Origin: Ilyonectria destructans
Taxonomy: Eukaryota > Ascomycota > Sordariomycetes > Hypocreales > Nectriaceae
DNA length: 64,000 nt
NCBI GenBank assembly: GCA_020740775.1
Contig: JAHEWK010000032.1
Location: forward strand, 248,001 to 312,000
Direction of reading: 5' to 3'
Under the pieces are notes generated by a model. The model did not search any database. It saw only the letters and a list, made by a program, of their open reading frames with translations, and was not told the origin of the DNA. This document shows, piece after piece, positions 19,001 through 30,323 of the stretch (its first letter is position 1; every line of letters starts with the position of its first letter). Made by a program: the position numbers and the translations under genes.

Positions 19001-21795
19001 GTCTTCTTTGGGGGCCAAGATTTTCAAGAAAAACGTCACAGTGACGGGGCTAACTCAAATTGTGATGGGGCAGATTGTTGGCCCTTCAATGCCCCGCGGA
19101 TTGCTTGCCCAAACCGAGGAGCAGTCAATTGAGGGCCTCCCCACACCTGTCCGTGGCGCCATCGACGAGAAGAATGAGGTCTACCAACTCGCCATCAAGG
19201 TCGAGGAGGGCGAAGGCGAGGGAGATGAGGATCTCGAGGGCAAGCCGCCCGTGCGGCCTGCCCTGAGGGTGCACTCGGTCCGAATTGGTATTGTCATGAT
19301 CTTGGTCATTCTAACACAGAGCATGGGTGTTTCCAAAGTGAGTTGATTACTATTACACCCAAGGAGAAACCCTCTCAGAATAGAGCTGCGCTAACCGACA
19401 ACTCTATAGCTTCTCCGAGAGTGGTCTTGGGACGGCGATTGGAAGCGATTCATCTTGGTGAGTTGTATCCGTGTTGCGACGCTCTTCGGCGAAACTGACC
19501 CAGATACAGGTTGTCGTCATCCCGCCCCTCTGCCTCCTGTCATTGGTAGGTGATTCTCGGGATCTAGACGTGCAATTTGCAACTGTCTGACTGGCTGTGT
19601 AGTTCTTCTTCATTATCGTCGTTAGTAGTGTCTTCCAACTGCTTCTCCCGGCTGGCATGTGCCTGAGAAACTCGAGATACCATTCTGGTGAGTAGGGCTG
19701 GCTCTCGCGACATATGGTAGGAGCTTGGAGCTGATCTAACGTGCGCCACAGCTGTCAAGCCCAACCGCAAGCGCTACGTCGACTATGAGCTGCCGCACAT
19801 CACCGTGCAGATGCCCGTATACAAGGAGGGTCTTCGGGGGTAAGTAGATTTCGTGACATTGCACATCATTTGAAGTCTGTCTAACTCGCACCAAATAGCG
19901 TCGTTGTCCCAACCATGGTCTCCGTCATGGCTGCGATCCAGTACTACGAGAACCAGGGTGGCACGGCGTCTGTCTTTATCAACGATGACGGCATGCAGTG
20001 CATTCAGCCTGAGCTGGCCGCAGCCCGCAAGCAATACCGGTACTACCGCGAGAACGGCATTGGCTACTGCGCACGCATGCCCACGATGAAGACGCCCAAG
20101 AGCGGCGGCGTCCTCTCGTGGTTCAATCGAACGGCCCCAGTCAACCCTGAGGTGGACAACCAGGATGAGAGCGAGCTCAGCCCCCAGGGCCGCGCCAACA
20201 AGCTAGGCTTCGTGCGTAAGGGCAAGTTCAAGAAAGCTAGCAACATGAACTATTGCCTAGCCTTCTCCAACCGCGTCGAGGATGAGCTGCACCGCCTGAC
20301 GGAGCTCGAGTGCCGCAACCGCAACTGCAACTACGAAGAACTATCTGCCGAAGATGACGATGCACTCTACGAGGTGGCCCTGCAGAATATGCTCGACGCC
20401 GACGAGGGCAAGACTTGGGCCGAGGGTAACATCCGCATGGGCGAGATCATCCTGATCATCGACTGCGACACCCGCGTCCCCATTGACAGTCTGCTCTACG
20501 GCGCTCTTGAGATGCACGAGAGTCCAGAGGTCGCCATTCTGCAGCATGGTTCAGGCGTCATGCAGGTTGCCCACAATATCTTCGAGAACGGCATCACCTA
20601 CTTTACCAATATTGTCTACACGGCCATCAAGTACGGCGTCGGCACCGGTGACGTCGCCCCCTTCGTTGGCCACAACGCATTCCTGCGCTGGAAAGCCATA
20701 CAGAGCGTCGCCTTTGTCGATCCCTCCGACGGCATCACCAAGTGGTGGTCTGACTCGCATGTGTCCGAGGACTTCGACATCAGTCTGCGCATCCAGGTGG
20801 CCGGCATGGATTGTCGTCTAGCCACCTACCATAACGGCGGCTTCGAGGAGGGTGTTTCGCTGACCGTTTACGACGAGCTGAACCGTTGGGAGAAGTACGC
20901 TTACGGATGCAACGAGCTTGTGTTCCATCCCTTGTAAGTGAGCCGATATCTGAGCGCCCTGACACATGACCAACTGAGTAATTCACAGTTACCAATGGAT
21001 CTACAAAGGGCCCGGTCACGAGGCTGTTCCTCCGCTTCCTCTGGAGCAACATGCCCGTTTCTAGCAAGGTTTCCATTATTGCTTACATATTTACCTGTGA
21101 GTGCATTTCTCCCCCTATAAGTTCTTGCGGGTTCGCGAACCTGACCACTTGCAGACTACGCTATCGCTGCCGGTATGCTGCTCACCGTCGTTAACTATGT
21201 CCTCGTTGGCTTGTTTTTCTCCGATCTAGACCACTTCTACACTCCGTCGTGGGGCATCTGGGTTGCTCTTCTGGTCGTCTTCAATGGCGTCGCCTCCGTG
21301 TCCTTTAGTATGACGCGTCACCGGCTCAAGGAGAAGTCGTTTTGGGTCACCATCCTCGAGACCATCAAGTGGCTACCGTTCCTGCTCCTATTCTTTGGTG
21401 GCATCAGCATCAACTGTGCCAAGGCGCTGTTGTGCCACGCCTTCTCCGTCAACATTGAGTGGGCCTCCACCTCCAAGGAGCTTGGCCCACGGGTATCTAC
21501 ATTGGCCTTAACAAGATGATGCACCGATTCAAGTACACATTCTTCATCTGCTTTGTTATCGCCGGAGGCATGATTTACATGGCCGTCGGCGCGCCGTGGG
21601 GCTGGACCATTGCCCCTGGTCAGTTCTCGACTGGTACCTACGCCATCGTTCCGCTCGCTGTGCAGGTGGCCTGTTCGTTCACTCTTCCCCTGTTCCTCGG
21701 CCTGACTTGAGCGGGTGCCCCTATCGGAGCAAGTCAACGATTTAATTACCTCGGTACTCTATATGTGAGCAGTGCTGGATAGCCACGTGTGTTGT

Positions 21796-21905
21796 TTCAT
21801 ACTGTTTCATATGAAACTGAAACAGTCCCTGGACCCGGGTTCATATGAAACTGTAACTCTCCCAGTTTCATATGTTTCAGTCGGTTTCATATGTTTCATA
21901 TACGC
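21796..21905. repeat. left subterminal TTTCATATGAAAC-type repeats of hAT-A
   Basis: Several copies of TTTCAT and the palindrome GTTTCATATGAAAC, in both orientations, are packed inside the left end. The same motif recurs inside the right end at about 24421-24497. Subterminal repeats like these are usual transposase-binding sites in hAT elements. Confidence 0.85.
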
Positions 21906-21995
21906 CCGATGAGTCCCAAATAGCTTGGTACTTAACCAGGAAAATTTCGCAAACCAAATGCCTTCAACACAGCGAGAAACTTGCCAACAGCAAAT

Positions 21996-24293
21996 ATGTC
22001 ATCAGCTTCGCCCGCTCCCTTGTTATCGGAGCCCTCTGACGAGCTCTTGGGACCTGCTTCGCTTGACTCTCCCGTTCCCGCGAAGCGCGCTTTGGATCGC
22101 TCTCCCTCTGATCGGACTGGCAAGCGCGCCAAAGGCCGTACAAACAAAAGCACTTGGAACGAGGCGCGTGACCCTTATGAAGAGAGAGGAGAGAAAGCTC
22201 GTGATACCTCATACCACGAAATTTGGTACTGCAAGCACTGCGACTCCACGAAAAAGCCTAATTCGGTAACGACGAACCTGAGCCGAGCCCGCAAGCACCT
22301 ACGGGACTTTCATGGCATCCGGGTTATAGAGCATGCCGAAAGGTCGGATCTGAAGAAGCAGCAACATGGCACCATCACGGATTTGTTTGGAAGGCAGGAG
22401 GAACGCCAAGCCAATCGAGACCTCAACGAGGAAAAATATTTGGCAAACGCTATTAATATTCCTGCATTCGAGGAAGCCCTCGCCAGGCTTCTTGCCGTTC
22501 GCAATATAGCCCACACATTCATCGAGTACCCCGAGTTTCATGCTGTTATACTCTCCTGTAACTATATGGCCCGGGACGTCCTCCTACGCAGCCGCAAAGC
22601 GGTACCGAAGCTTCTCGAAAAAACTTTCGCTCAACACAAACAAGGCCTCGTCAATAAGCTTCATGGTTCTCTCTCTTCCATGGTCCACTTCACCATTGAC
22701 ATGTGGACCTCATCGGAACAGAAGGCAGCATATCAGGCAATCGTGGTCCATTTTGTAGACGCGGAGACTAGAGAAGTCGCTCAAGCGTTATTGCCACTGC
22801 GCGAGTTCAAAGGAAGCCACAATGGGAAATTGCAAGCCAAGACTTTCCTGGAGGTTGTCGAAGAGTACGACCTCAGCAATAAGATTGGCTACTTTACGAT
22901 GGATAATCACGATGCTAACGATACTATGCTTGACGATGTCGCAAAAGAGATTGATGGTTTAGACCCGGTTGCCAGGCGACTACGCTGCAGTGGCCACATC
23001 ATGAACCTCATCGTTCAAGCCTTCCTTTTTCGGAGTAAGGCAAAGAAGATTCAGGAGGATGAGCAAGAGGGGATTGATGAGGCGTATGAGCGACTGTGCA
23101 GGCTATCCGAAAAAGAAGAAGGGGGCGTCCTTACGAAGGCACAAGCCACCGAGGAATGGCGGGAGTTTAATGTTCTGGGGAAGCTCCACAACTTGTGCAT
23201 GTATTCAAGGAGCTCTACCAGCATCTGCAACGACTTCAAGGCCAATATTGGCCGGGCCTTGCCGAGGGACAATGATACACGCTGGAATTCATGGTTTCGT
23301 CTTATTGACGTGGCAATTGAGAGGCGGGCAAAGTTCATGGATTGGATTCAAGAAAATCATGCCAAGATCGAGAAAGATGCACTGGACCACAACGACTGGA
23401 ACGAGCTCCGAGACATCCATGCGTTTCTACAACCGTTTCACCAGATCTCGGTACGCCAAGGCCGGGAGAACACACTCGATGAAGTTCTATCTCATATGGA
23501 TTTCCTCCATCATCACTTCACGCAGGCTAAAGACAAGGCTTTCAGTAACCCACGCTTCTACGCGCGCTTTCACGTGGCTTGGCTAAAGTTCGAGAAGTAT
23601 TACCAGCTTACCGAACAGGCCCCCGTGTACGTGGCCGGTATCCTCCTCCACCCAGCACTCCGAAAGAGCTATCTGAGTGAGCAGTGGAAGAGAAACCCAG
23701 CCTGGGTTAGCAATGCCGTGAAGTCTGTAAGAAAGATTTGGTCGACAGAGTACAAGAGCTACCAGCTCCCAGATAAACAACAGGAGAAAGGGCAAGGACT
23801 CGATGAGTTTGATCGCTGGAGGCAAAAGGTGTACAGCACAGCGAGCGAGGTGAAGGATGAATTCGACCGCTTTATTTATGTAAGTAATTTTGAAGCCTTC
23901 TAATGGCCAGGTTTTGACGATACTTCGCAGGGCTCACAAGTTGGGATTGGACAACAAACGACCTTACAGTGGTGGCTTGAACCGACCCAACGAGAGAATT
24001 TCCCCCTCCTCTGCCGTATGGCTATTGACATATTCTGCATTCCTCCGATGTCTACGGAAGCAGAGCGAATTTTCTCGGGCGCAAGACGGCAGGTTACATG
24101 GGATAGAAGTAGCATGTCTGCCAAAATGGTAGAGGCATGTGAATGCATTAAAAGTTGGATAAGTGTTCCAAAGGGGAAAAGCAGGCCGCTTCTTGCAGGG
24201 GTGTTTAGGGGAGCGGAGGATATCGACGTGGCTGTAAGGATTCTCCAAGAAGATATAGAGATGGGCAAGGGGGAAGAAAGCGATTGCGACTAG
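21996..24293 (+). CDS. hAT-family transposase (two exons, apparently intact)
   Basis: Exon 1 is 21996-23879 and exon 2 is 23931-24293, joined in phase 0 by a 51-nt GTAAGT..CGCAG intron, giving 748 residues. The start is the ATG of MSSASPAPLLSEP; the in-frame TTG at 21981 is not used. A BED-type zinc finger lies near residues 70-110 (WYCKHCDSTKKPNS, then RKHLRDFH). The DDE/RNase-H-like core is spread through the middle (IDMWTSSEQKAA, GYFTMDNHDANDT, RRLRCSGHIMNLI, DNDTRWNSWF). The C-terminal dimerisation domain is IFCIPPMSTEAERIFSGARR. Nothing is visibly broken, so the element may be autonomous. Confidence 0.92.
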
Positions 24294-24516
24294 GGAATTG
24301 GTACCGGTAGTATAGGTAGGCAGACAATGCCAAACATCTTTGGGATGCTTAGAGATAAGGTGTATCGGTACCGGTATGTCGGCGCGGAGCTTGTCCCCCC
24401 CACAAAAAAAGCAATTGGATATTGTTTCATATGAAACTGAAACTATACTGGCGTCCGGTTTCATGAAACTGAAACTGGGGTGAGTTTCAGTTTCATAGCG
24501 TGGCTATCCAGCACTG

Positions 24517-27009
24517 TATAATGTGAGAAGAGGGAACATGGATGTCGCCATCCCTAATTCATTCCTTACTGTTGCGATAGATTCACTTCTCCGTGGATGG
24601 CTTGATAGATTTACTTCGCTATTGGATCGGCGTTCAGAGTCATTGCGATGTTTAATGTTGTTATTTATAGGGGGACATCAAGATTGAACCTTCACCAGCC
24701 GTAAATCATGGGCTTTTCTCTATGGAGCGTGGTATGTTTAATAATACGCAGGGGGTTATAGACTTCATGGTCCCAATAGCCAATCCAAATCCTGCCTATG
24801 TAGAGGATTGAATGATAGTTGCTAATTGAAATGATGCTGGACTCCTAATGTGGCACAAATCGTAGATATTGAGAACATTGACACCAAGTACAAATCTTAT
24901 CATAATGAAAAATGATAACTACGGCTTTGGAAATTTCGGCCGCGAAATGTTAGCAGCCTCTTTCGAAATGTGGCGACATTGACGGCGGGACTCTATTACC
25001 CTAGACTGTGAGTGAAGCAGTGCGGTCTGTCTTCAACAGCAAGTTCCACTAAAGGTAAAAAGCCTCTTATTTCGATATTATAGACAGTACTAGGCTCAAA
25101 TAGCAAGAGCATTCAACAAGCCAGATGATATAAATAGTATAACAGTGCCTTATAGACTCGGAAACTTTAGGGAGGATACTGGCCAGCAGAAGTACTACTT
25201 GAAGTAATAGGTTAGCTGGATTTTAAAGCTGGGCATGCTTTTCACCCTTCCTTTAATTTAAGTATATATGTCATCTATATTCTAGTTCTACATCAACTAT
25301 CAGTCATAGAAATTGTAAGGCGTGCCAGTCCCACGTCTCGAGATCTGGCAAAGGTTTCTGGAGGCATCCAGCTCATCAATAACAGTCACAAAGCTCCTCA
25401 GGAGATTCCCAAGAGCATGTGGTCTCGAAATGATCCAGTCTCAACAGCAATCTTGGCCAAAGAGACGTCTCAGACTGTCAACAGAGCTCTGTAGTAGGTC
25501 CCAGGAGGCAGACGCTCCGCCAAAGATGAGGGTGGGATAAGCTCTAACAATACTTTCTTGGAGCGTCTGGGCTTGTTGCCACTACGCACTCTGAGTCAGT
25601 GCTGGACGGAGGTCTTCGCCTGGGTTGCCCGCTAATCAAGCTTAATGTTGAGTGGAAAGAATCACCACTGCAGTAATATCCAGGCTGGTAATCCGAGGCG
25701 GACAGGAAATGAGACCGGGCGGCGCGATATATATGTGGCAGGCTGCACATAGCTAAGTGCTACGCCACATGTCAGCTGAACTGAACTGTATTCACCACGA
25801 CTGCATGCGTCTCCCCTGTCGGGAACCCTGTATGCATAAATTTAAACTTAAAGTATTAGTGCTCTACTCTGACGTATTAACTCTAGCTGCAGTTGCGTGT
25901 GATAATCGGGTAGGCTATTGAAAATCACCCGCTTATTAGCTTCATCCAACTCCTGAGGACGCGAGCCTCGCATTTTTAGAGTAAGTTTAGACCATGTCAT
26001 TGAGCAAACTCTCATTTTAGGAGTAAGGACCACCTAAAATATCTGAACAATCCTCTATGATCCTTGACTTTAACCTTTAAACCTTAGTGCCCCCGCAAAG
26101 CGAAGGGAAGAAGGGAGAGGAGAATGGTACCAGGAACTCGCTTCCCCTATCGGAAGGCTACAGCGGACTGCTCTGATTCGACTGTGGCAATAATCTGCCT
26201 ATTCTTCGCTAAGGGACCACCTCTGAGGCCCGCACCTTTGCGCCTTGATCGACTCTTCATTGCCTACCAGCTCCGGCTGCTACAGGAGGTCGAGGTGCCG
26301 GGTCCGACATCAGCTCTGGCGAATTGTGGGCTACACTTGCATCCTCTGTGCAAGCAGCAGCGGTAGCCGCCACAACCCCCGTTTCTTCACACGCTCGCGC
26401 TCCTACGCCAGCTTCTGGCCTCTCTGCACCCAATTTATCAGGTCGAGGGCTTGCACTGGCGTTGCTGCGCGCAGCAGAGCCTCTTCCCGGAGACACGGCA
26501 CTGCCCCTAAGCAGGTGACTGCTCACGGATTTTGCATTCCTCTCATTCCCTAGGAATGCGCCACAACTCTGTCTAACATGTCTCCAACCGGCGTTCTATC
26601 TCATTGTCGTTGTAAGCTATGCGCAGGGTAACCGAGCCATGGAGTTGATTTTGAAATTAATTTCAACTCATGGGAGGGAGGAGCGCATATAAAGCTGAGG
26701 CTCCCGCCAACCAAACCAAACCTACCCTTCCCACCGGCATGACTGTCAAACTGGTCAACTTCGGACCTAGCGGAGTCTCGGGGATTCTTACCATATGAGC
26801 CAGAGCATACGGTCTCCGGCATGGCGCCCGTCGGTGCTAGATGTAGCTCCCGTGGCCGGAGTTATGTAGTCAACAACGACTCCGTTCCCGCGACTGCTAC
26901 GTCATGTTGCAGCGGGTATGTGTATGTCATGCGTGACCTCCGCAGAAGTGCGGGGGAGAAGTCGTACTGCTAACCCAGGTAGATGCACATACGGGGACTG
27001 CCGCTATAT
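24517..27009. other. gene-free, partly AT-rich stretch
   Basis: 2.5 kb between hAT-A and the truncated LINE. The first 1.5 kb is AT-rich with many stops and looks like old decayed sequence. From about 26100 to 26560 GC rises and short Ala/Ser/Thr-rich frames occur on the plus strand, but I could not tie them to a family. No RNA gene recognised. Confidence 0.5.
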
Positions 27010-27016
27010 ATGATAC

Positions 27017-28933
27017 ATGTGGATAGACGCATTTTGCTCCAATCGCACAGCCAGCATCGTGGTGAACGACTACACGTCAGAGCAACAGGAGTTGCCACAA
27101 GCCGGCCTTCCCCAAGGATCGCCGCTTTCGCCTGTGCTTTTCCTGTTCTTCAACGCAGACCTAGTGCAAAGCAAGATTGACTCGAAAAGCGGATCGATAG
27201 CCCTTGTCGACGACTACTCGGCTTGGGTCACGGGGGCGACAGCGGAGGCGAACAGGGACAGCATACAGGCCATCATCGACCGGACACTGGCGTGGGGGAA
27301 ACGCAGTGGAGCGACGTTTGAGCATGACAAGACAACAATTGTCCACTTCACACGCGTAGCTGAACGCACCAGCGAGGCGCCGTTCACGATCAATGGAGAG
27401 GAAGTCAAGCCGAAGGCGAAGGCCAAACTCTTAGGGGCAATCATGGACACGGAGCTCAGGTTCAAGGAACACATGGCCAAGGCCGCCACTAAAGGTGTCT
27501 TGGCAGCCATGTGTCTAAGGAGACTCAGGATGCTGCCACCACAAGCTGCCAGACAACTCTTCGTCGCAACCGTTGCCCCAGCCATGGACTACGCGTCTGT
27601 CGTATGGGCGCATGCGCGCGGCGAAAGGGAATTGAAAGAGTTCAACAGGGCACAGAAAATAGGAGCGCGGGCCATCACGGGAGCCTTCCAGACGGTGGCG
27701 AGGGCAGTAGCTGAAGCGGAAGCCAACATCCAAACAGTACACGAGCGACATGCTCTGGCTGGAATGAAGTTGTACATCAATATGCACACGCTGCCAAAGA
27801 AGCACCCGCTAGCGACACTCAAAGTATCAGTGAGTCGAAGGTACATCTCGCCGATGAAGAGACTGGCGCTTGCCCTCGGCGAGAGCGGAATCGGGCGGAT
27901 GGAAACAATCGAAGCCTATGCAGCACCGCCGTGGCACGCCCGCGTGTCGTTGGTGTGCGAGGTAGAGCGGAAGATGGCGATAGCGGCTGCCAATAGTGCC
28001 GAAGACATCACCATCACGACCAGCGCTTCGGACAAAGGAGGAATGGTGGGCATGGGAGGCATCATCAGCCACAGAGCAGCAGGGCAAGCGAACAGAGTCG
28101 TGGCCAGGTACTCGGTCACCCTCGGCTCTCGAGACGACCAGAACCCCTACACGGCCGAGTTGGGGGCGATAGCGACGGCATTGCGATGCATGCCTGACGG
28201 ACTACGGGACCGAAGACTTACCATACTGTCAAGCGGCCAGTCAGCTCTGAAGGCGATCGCGCGACCGCGACAACAATCGGGACAGTGCGCCATCCGGGAA
28301 ATCTACAACCACATCCGACGGCTGGGAAAAGGCAACAACAATGTTAAAATGATCTGGGTACCGTCCCGGGACGACGCGTTCCCCTTGGGACCCAAGGCGA
28401 AGAGACAGGCGCAGAGAGCAACCGAAGCAGGACGTACGGCAGAGACGCCGCCATACCAAGCTCGATCGACGCGGACAAGACTGGCGAGAGCGCAGCTACA
28501 ACAGCACCAGGCGCTACCGGACAGAGTGGGCGGCTTCTCCAAGAGGGTTGACAAAGCGCTACCAGGAAAACACACAAAGGTGCTATACGACGGACTGAAG
28601 AGGCGCGAAGCAGACACGCTTTCACAGTTACGCACGGGAATGGCGAGGATCAACAGCTACCTGTCGAGGATCGGCGCGGTGGAATCAGACTTGTGTGATT
28701 GCGGACGGGCAACCGAGACGATGGAACATTTTCTCTTTCGCTGCAGCAAGTGGGATGCACAACGCGAAGGCATGCGGCGAATCGGACAAAGCGAGATGGG
28801 AAACCTCTCATTCTTTCTGGGAGGAAAGTCGGCGTTGGATGGACCGAGATGGTCACCTAACCTACAGGCGGTGCGAGCAACAATCAAATTCGCGATGGAG
28901 ACAGGAAGACTAGGGCCAAGGGAGGAGAATTGA
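27017..28933 (+). pseudogene. LINE-A ORF2 remnant: reverse transcriptase palm to RNase H and zinc knuckle
   Basis: 638 codons remain open. The first residues, WIDAFCSNRTASI, match WVEAFCSNRTAKI in the LINE-B copy at 47.8 kb, so about 300 N-terminal residues of the reverse transcriptase and the whole endonuclease are lost. LPQAGLPQGSPLSPVLFLFF is the RT primer/template block and LVDDYSAW the catalytic Asp-Asp. Next are the thumb and an RNase H-like domain (GMGGII, YTAELGAIATAL). In that domain the usual Asp in the third block is replaced (ILSSGQSALKAI). The C-terminal CDCGRATETMEHFLFRCSKW is a Cys-Cys-His-Cys knuckle. It cannot act alone. Confidence 0.9.
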
Positions 28934-29202
28934 ACATACTAACAACCAGAACTAGAACATACTAACACAACACAGCCTCATTTTGACAGACCACGCTTCA
29001 GCTGCTGAGGATAGGATGCTGAACACTTGGAGAAATTGGCCTTCAAGCAGGCCTGTCAGAGAGAGTCAAGCGAGGCCAAAAGAAAGCGATCCAGGGAGAG
29101 AAAGTGGGGCTTTACTTTGTGGTCAGGATTGAAGGTGGCAGAAATGTAAATAGCATAGCGTATTCCATGGCCCTATGAGATCCGTTCTCCCGGGCGTAAT
29201 AA

Positions 29203-29225
29203 ATCTACTACTACTACTACTACTG
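29203..29225 (+). repeat. (TAC)n LINE tail
   Basis: Trinucleotide run of about seven units marking the LINE-A 3' end. The downstream base is already helicase coding sequence. Confidence 0.8.
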
Positions 29226-29374
29226 TACGACGCTTCGAGGCATTAAGCTTCTCAGCCCTGTGCGGCCCCAGGACTTCATTAGTAACAAGCTGGACCAGAC
29301 TATGGTAGATGCGATGCAGAGACTCAAGAACCTGGCCGCGGAGACGAAACGAATTTATGAGGGCCAGCGTTTGT
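29226..29374 (+). pseudogene. C-terminal scrap of a Helitron helicase
   Basis: Reads LRGIKLLSPVRPQDFISNKL and on to IYEGQRL then stop. It aligns almost residue by residue with the last ~45 residues of the RepHel gene at 36391-36525 (LQGIKLLSPVRHQDFIGNKL) but is clearly a different copy. The preceding part of the helicase is absent, replaced by LINE-A. It is the tail of another Helitron copy. Confidence 0.85.
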
Positions 29375-29631
29375 GATGCATAGGGCCATGCCATCTCCTG
29401 AAATCCTGACAGCTCGGAATCGGCAGCATGTTATGCATGTCCATGGATCGATGGGTGCTCAGCGGGGGGAGGGTTCAGCGTGATGCCTACTGCCTGGCTT
29501 TCTCGTTCTCAAGGGTATTCATCTCAACATTATCAATGGTTGTTGAATTGAACTGGAATCACGATGATGAGATGGAATAAGAGAGAATCTCCTTGGTCCG
29601 TGCGCTAGATGCAATCTTCAAAACATACATA

Positions 29632-29705
29632 TACATCCGTGCGCTCATCAGCCACAACCATGATGCCCGCGACATCTCAAACTGTAGACCTTCATCAAAC
29701 CCACA
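29632..29705. repeat. 74-bp direct repeat, left copy
   Basis: Identical over 74 bp to 37663-37736, with RepHel and the hypothetical gene between them. Starts TACATCCGTGCGCTCATCAG and ends CTTCATCAAACCCACA. The flanks differ, so the shared block is sharply bounded. Confidence 0.9.
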
Positions 29706-29768
29706 TACACACATACACGCGACATCTCAAACTGTAGACCTTCATCAAACCCACATACACACATACAT
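29669..29768. repeat. two-copy 50-bp tandem repeat
   Basis: Unit begins GCGACATCTCAAACTGTAGA and the two copies are in tandem at 29669 and 29719. The first copy overlaps the 74-bp direct repeat; the right-hand direct repeat at 37.7 kb carries only one unit. Confidence 0.9.
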
Positions 29769-29945
29769 ATGCCTTTCGGAACGAAAGGTTCTTTCTTCCG
29801 CGCCCTCCTCCCTCCCCAACGCCCGGGCCACATAGCGCCCTGTTCGAGCTTCGCCACAATTCAAGTTTCTTTTCAAGCCACTTACTTACCACCCCCCGAA
29901 GTTAGCCGGCTCCAGCTCCGGCTCCCCCTCGTTTTCGGCCGGCAG

Positions 29946-30010
29946 GCTCCGTTTTTCTGAGGGGGAGGATCCGTTTTTCGGAGGGGGAGGATCCGTTTTT
30001 CGGAGGGGAG
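29946..30010. repeat. three-copy 22-bp tandem array
   Basis: Units of the type GATCCGTTTTTCGGAGGGGG at 29946, 29968 and 29990 with a few substitutions, about 300 bp before the RepHel start. Origin and role unknown. Confidence 0.85.
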
Positions 30011-30323
30011 GCTCCGTTCCGGGAGTTCCTCTACCGTACGCCCACCATCCGATCGACCTTAATATAGAAATCGTTACAATTTGTCCACGGTGACCCGGGG
30101 CAATGGCGGGTCCTGAAATACCGCTTGCTTGGGCCCCAATCTGTCCAAGATCCGATCACGACAGTTCACAACCCATCGGAGTCCTGGCCTATCGTCCATG
30201 CACCGATATGGTTCTATACTTGGCTACTGGCTCTCTTCTGTTCGACTGCATTCGACTTCAAGTATAGAGTATTAATTTGCCTCTTCCCTCCTCACCACTC
30301 CCGTCTGACATCCACTTGTTACT

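Larger units (their letters stand above)
12674..21769 (+). pseudogene. broken GT2 polysaccharide synthase (DUF7928-type), split by a transposon
   Basis: Remains of a family-2 membrane glycosyltransferase (FgGT2/ZtGT2-like by recall). Exons: 12674-12907, 13136-13576, then after the inserted element about 19074-19337, 19410-19457, 19510-19545, 19603-19687, 19752-19839, 19899-20933, 20989-21096 and 21155 onward. The N-terminal part (KYLARRATLLGWFEEPAAAI and following) is the DUF7928-like domain. The catalytic domain carries VFINDDG, IIDCDTRVP and HVSEDFDISLR, with membrane helices on both sides. All splice sites up to 20933 are clean. Three lesions follow: one extra G near 21011-21015, one missing base near 21487, and TGA at 21708-21710 where the frame continues as AGAPIGASQRFNYLGTLY. 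The hAT element at 21770 then cuts off the 3' end. The acceptor at 19073/19074 is inferred from frame and homology by eye. Confidence 0.85.
21770..24516 (+). mobile_element. hAT transposon hAT-A
   Basis: 2747-bp element with 18-bp perfect terminal inverted repeats, CAGTGCTGGATAGCCACG at 21770-21787 and its complement at 24499-24516. The left flank is TATGTGAG; the right flank reads TATAATGTGAG, which matches the left with three extra bases, so the 8-bp target duplication typical of hAT is present but imperfect. It carries one two-exon transposase gene. It landed at the 3' end of the GT2 gene, just after the frame reading NYLGTLY. Confidence 0.9.
27010..29225 (+). mobile_element. 5'-truncated Tad-clade LINE (LINE-A)
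   Basis: Starts abruptly inside the reverse transcriptase and ends in AATAAATC followed by a (TAC)n run at about 29203-29225, a common kind of LINE 3' tail. The endonuclease, ORF1 and first half of the reverse transcriptase are missing. The 3' tail runs directly into the fragment of a Helitron helicase (29226), so the LINE inserted into, or next to, that sequence. Confidence 0.8.
29375..30323. other. upstream region of the RepHel gene with several repeat arrays
   Basis: Contains the left copy of the 74-bp direct repeat, a two-copy 50-bp tandem repeat, a CCTTTCG/CGAAAGG hairpin at 29771-29787 and a 22-bp tandem array. No gene supported. The RepHel promoter should lie in the last few hundred bases. 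Confidence 0.6.

Noticed and set aside
26324..26518. Ala/Ser/Thr-rich frame before LINE-A
   Set aside because: Low-complexity composition, no start context or homology recognised; it could be a decayed 5' part of some element but cannot be supported.
29593..29892. Frames across the 50-bp tandem repeat on both strands
   Set aside because: The repeat makes open frames in several phases; none has a start, domain or codon pattern of a gene.
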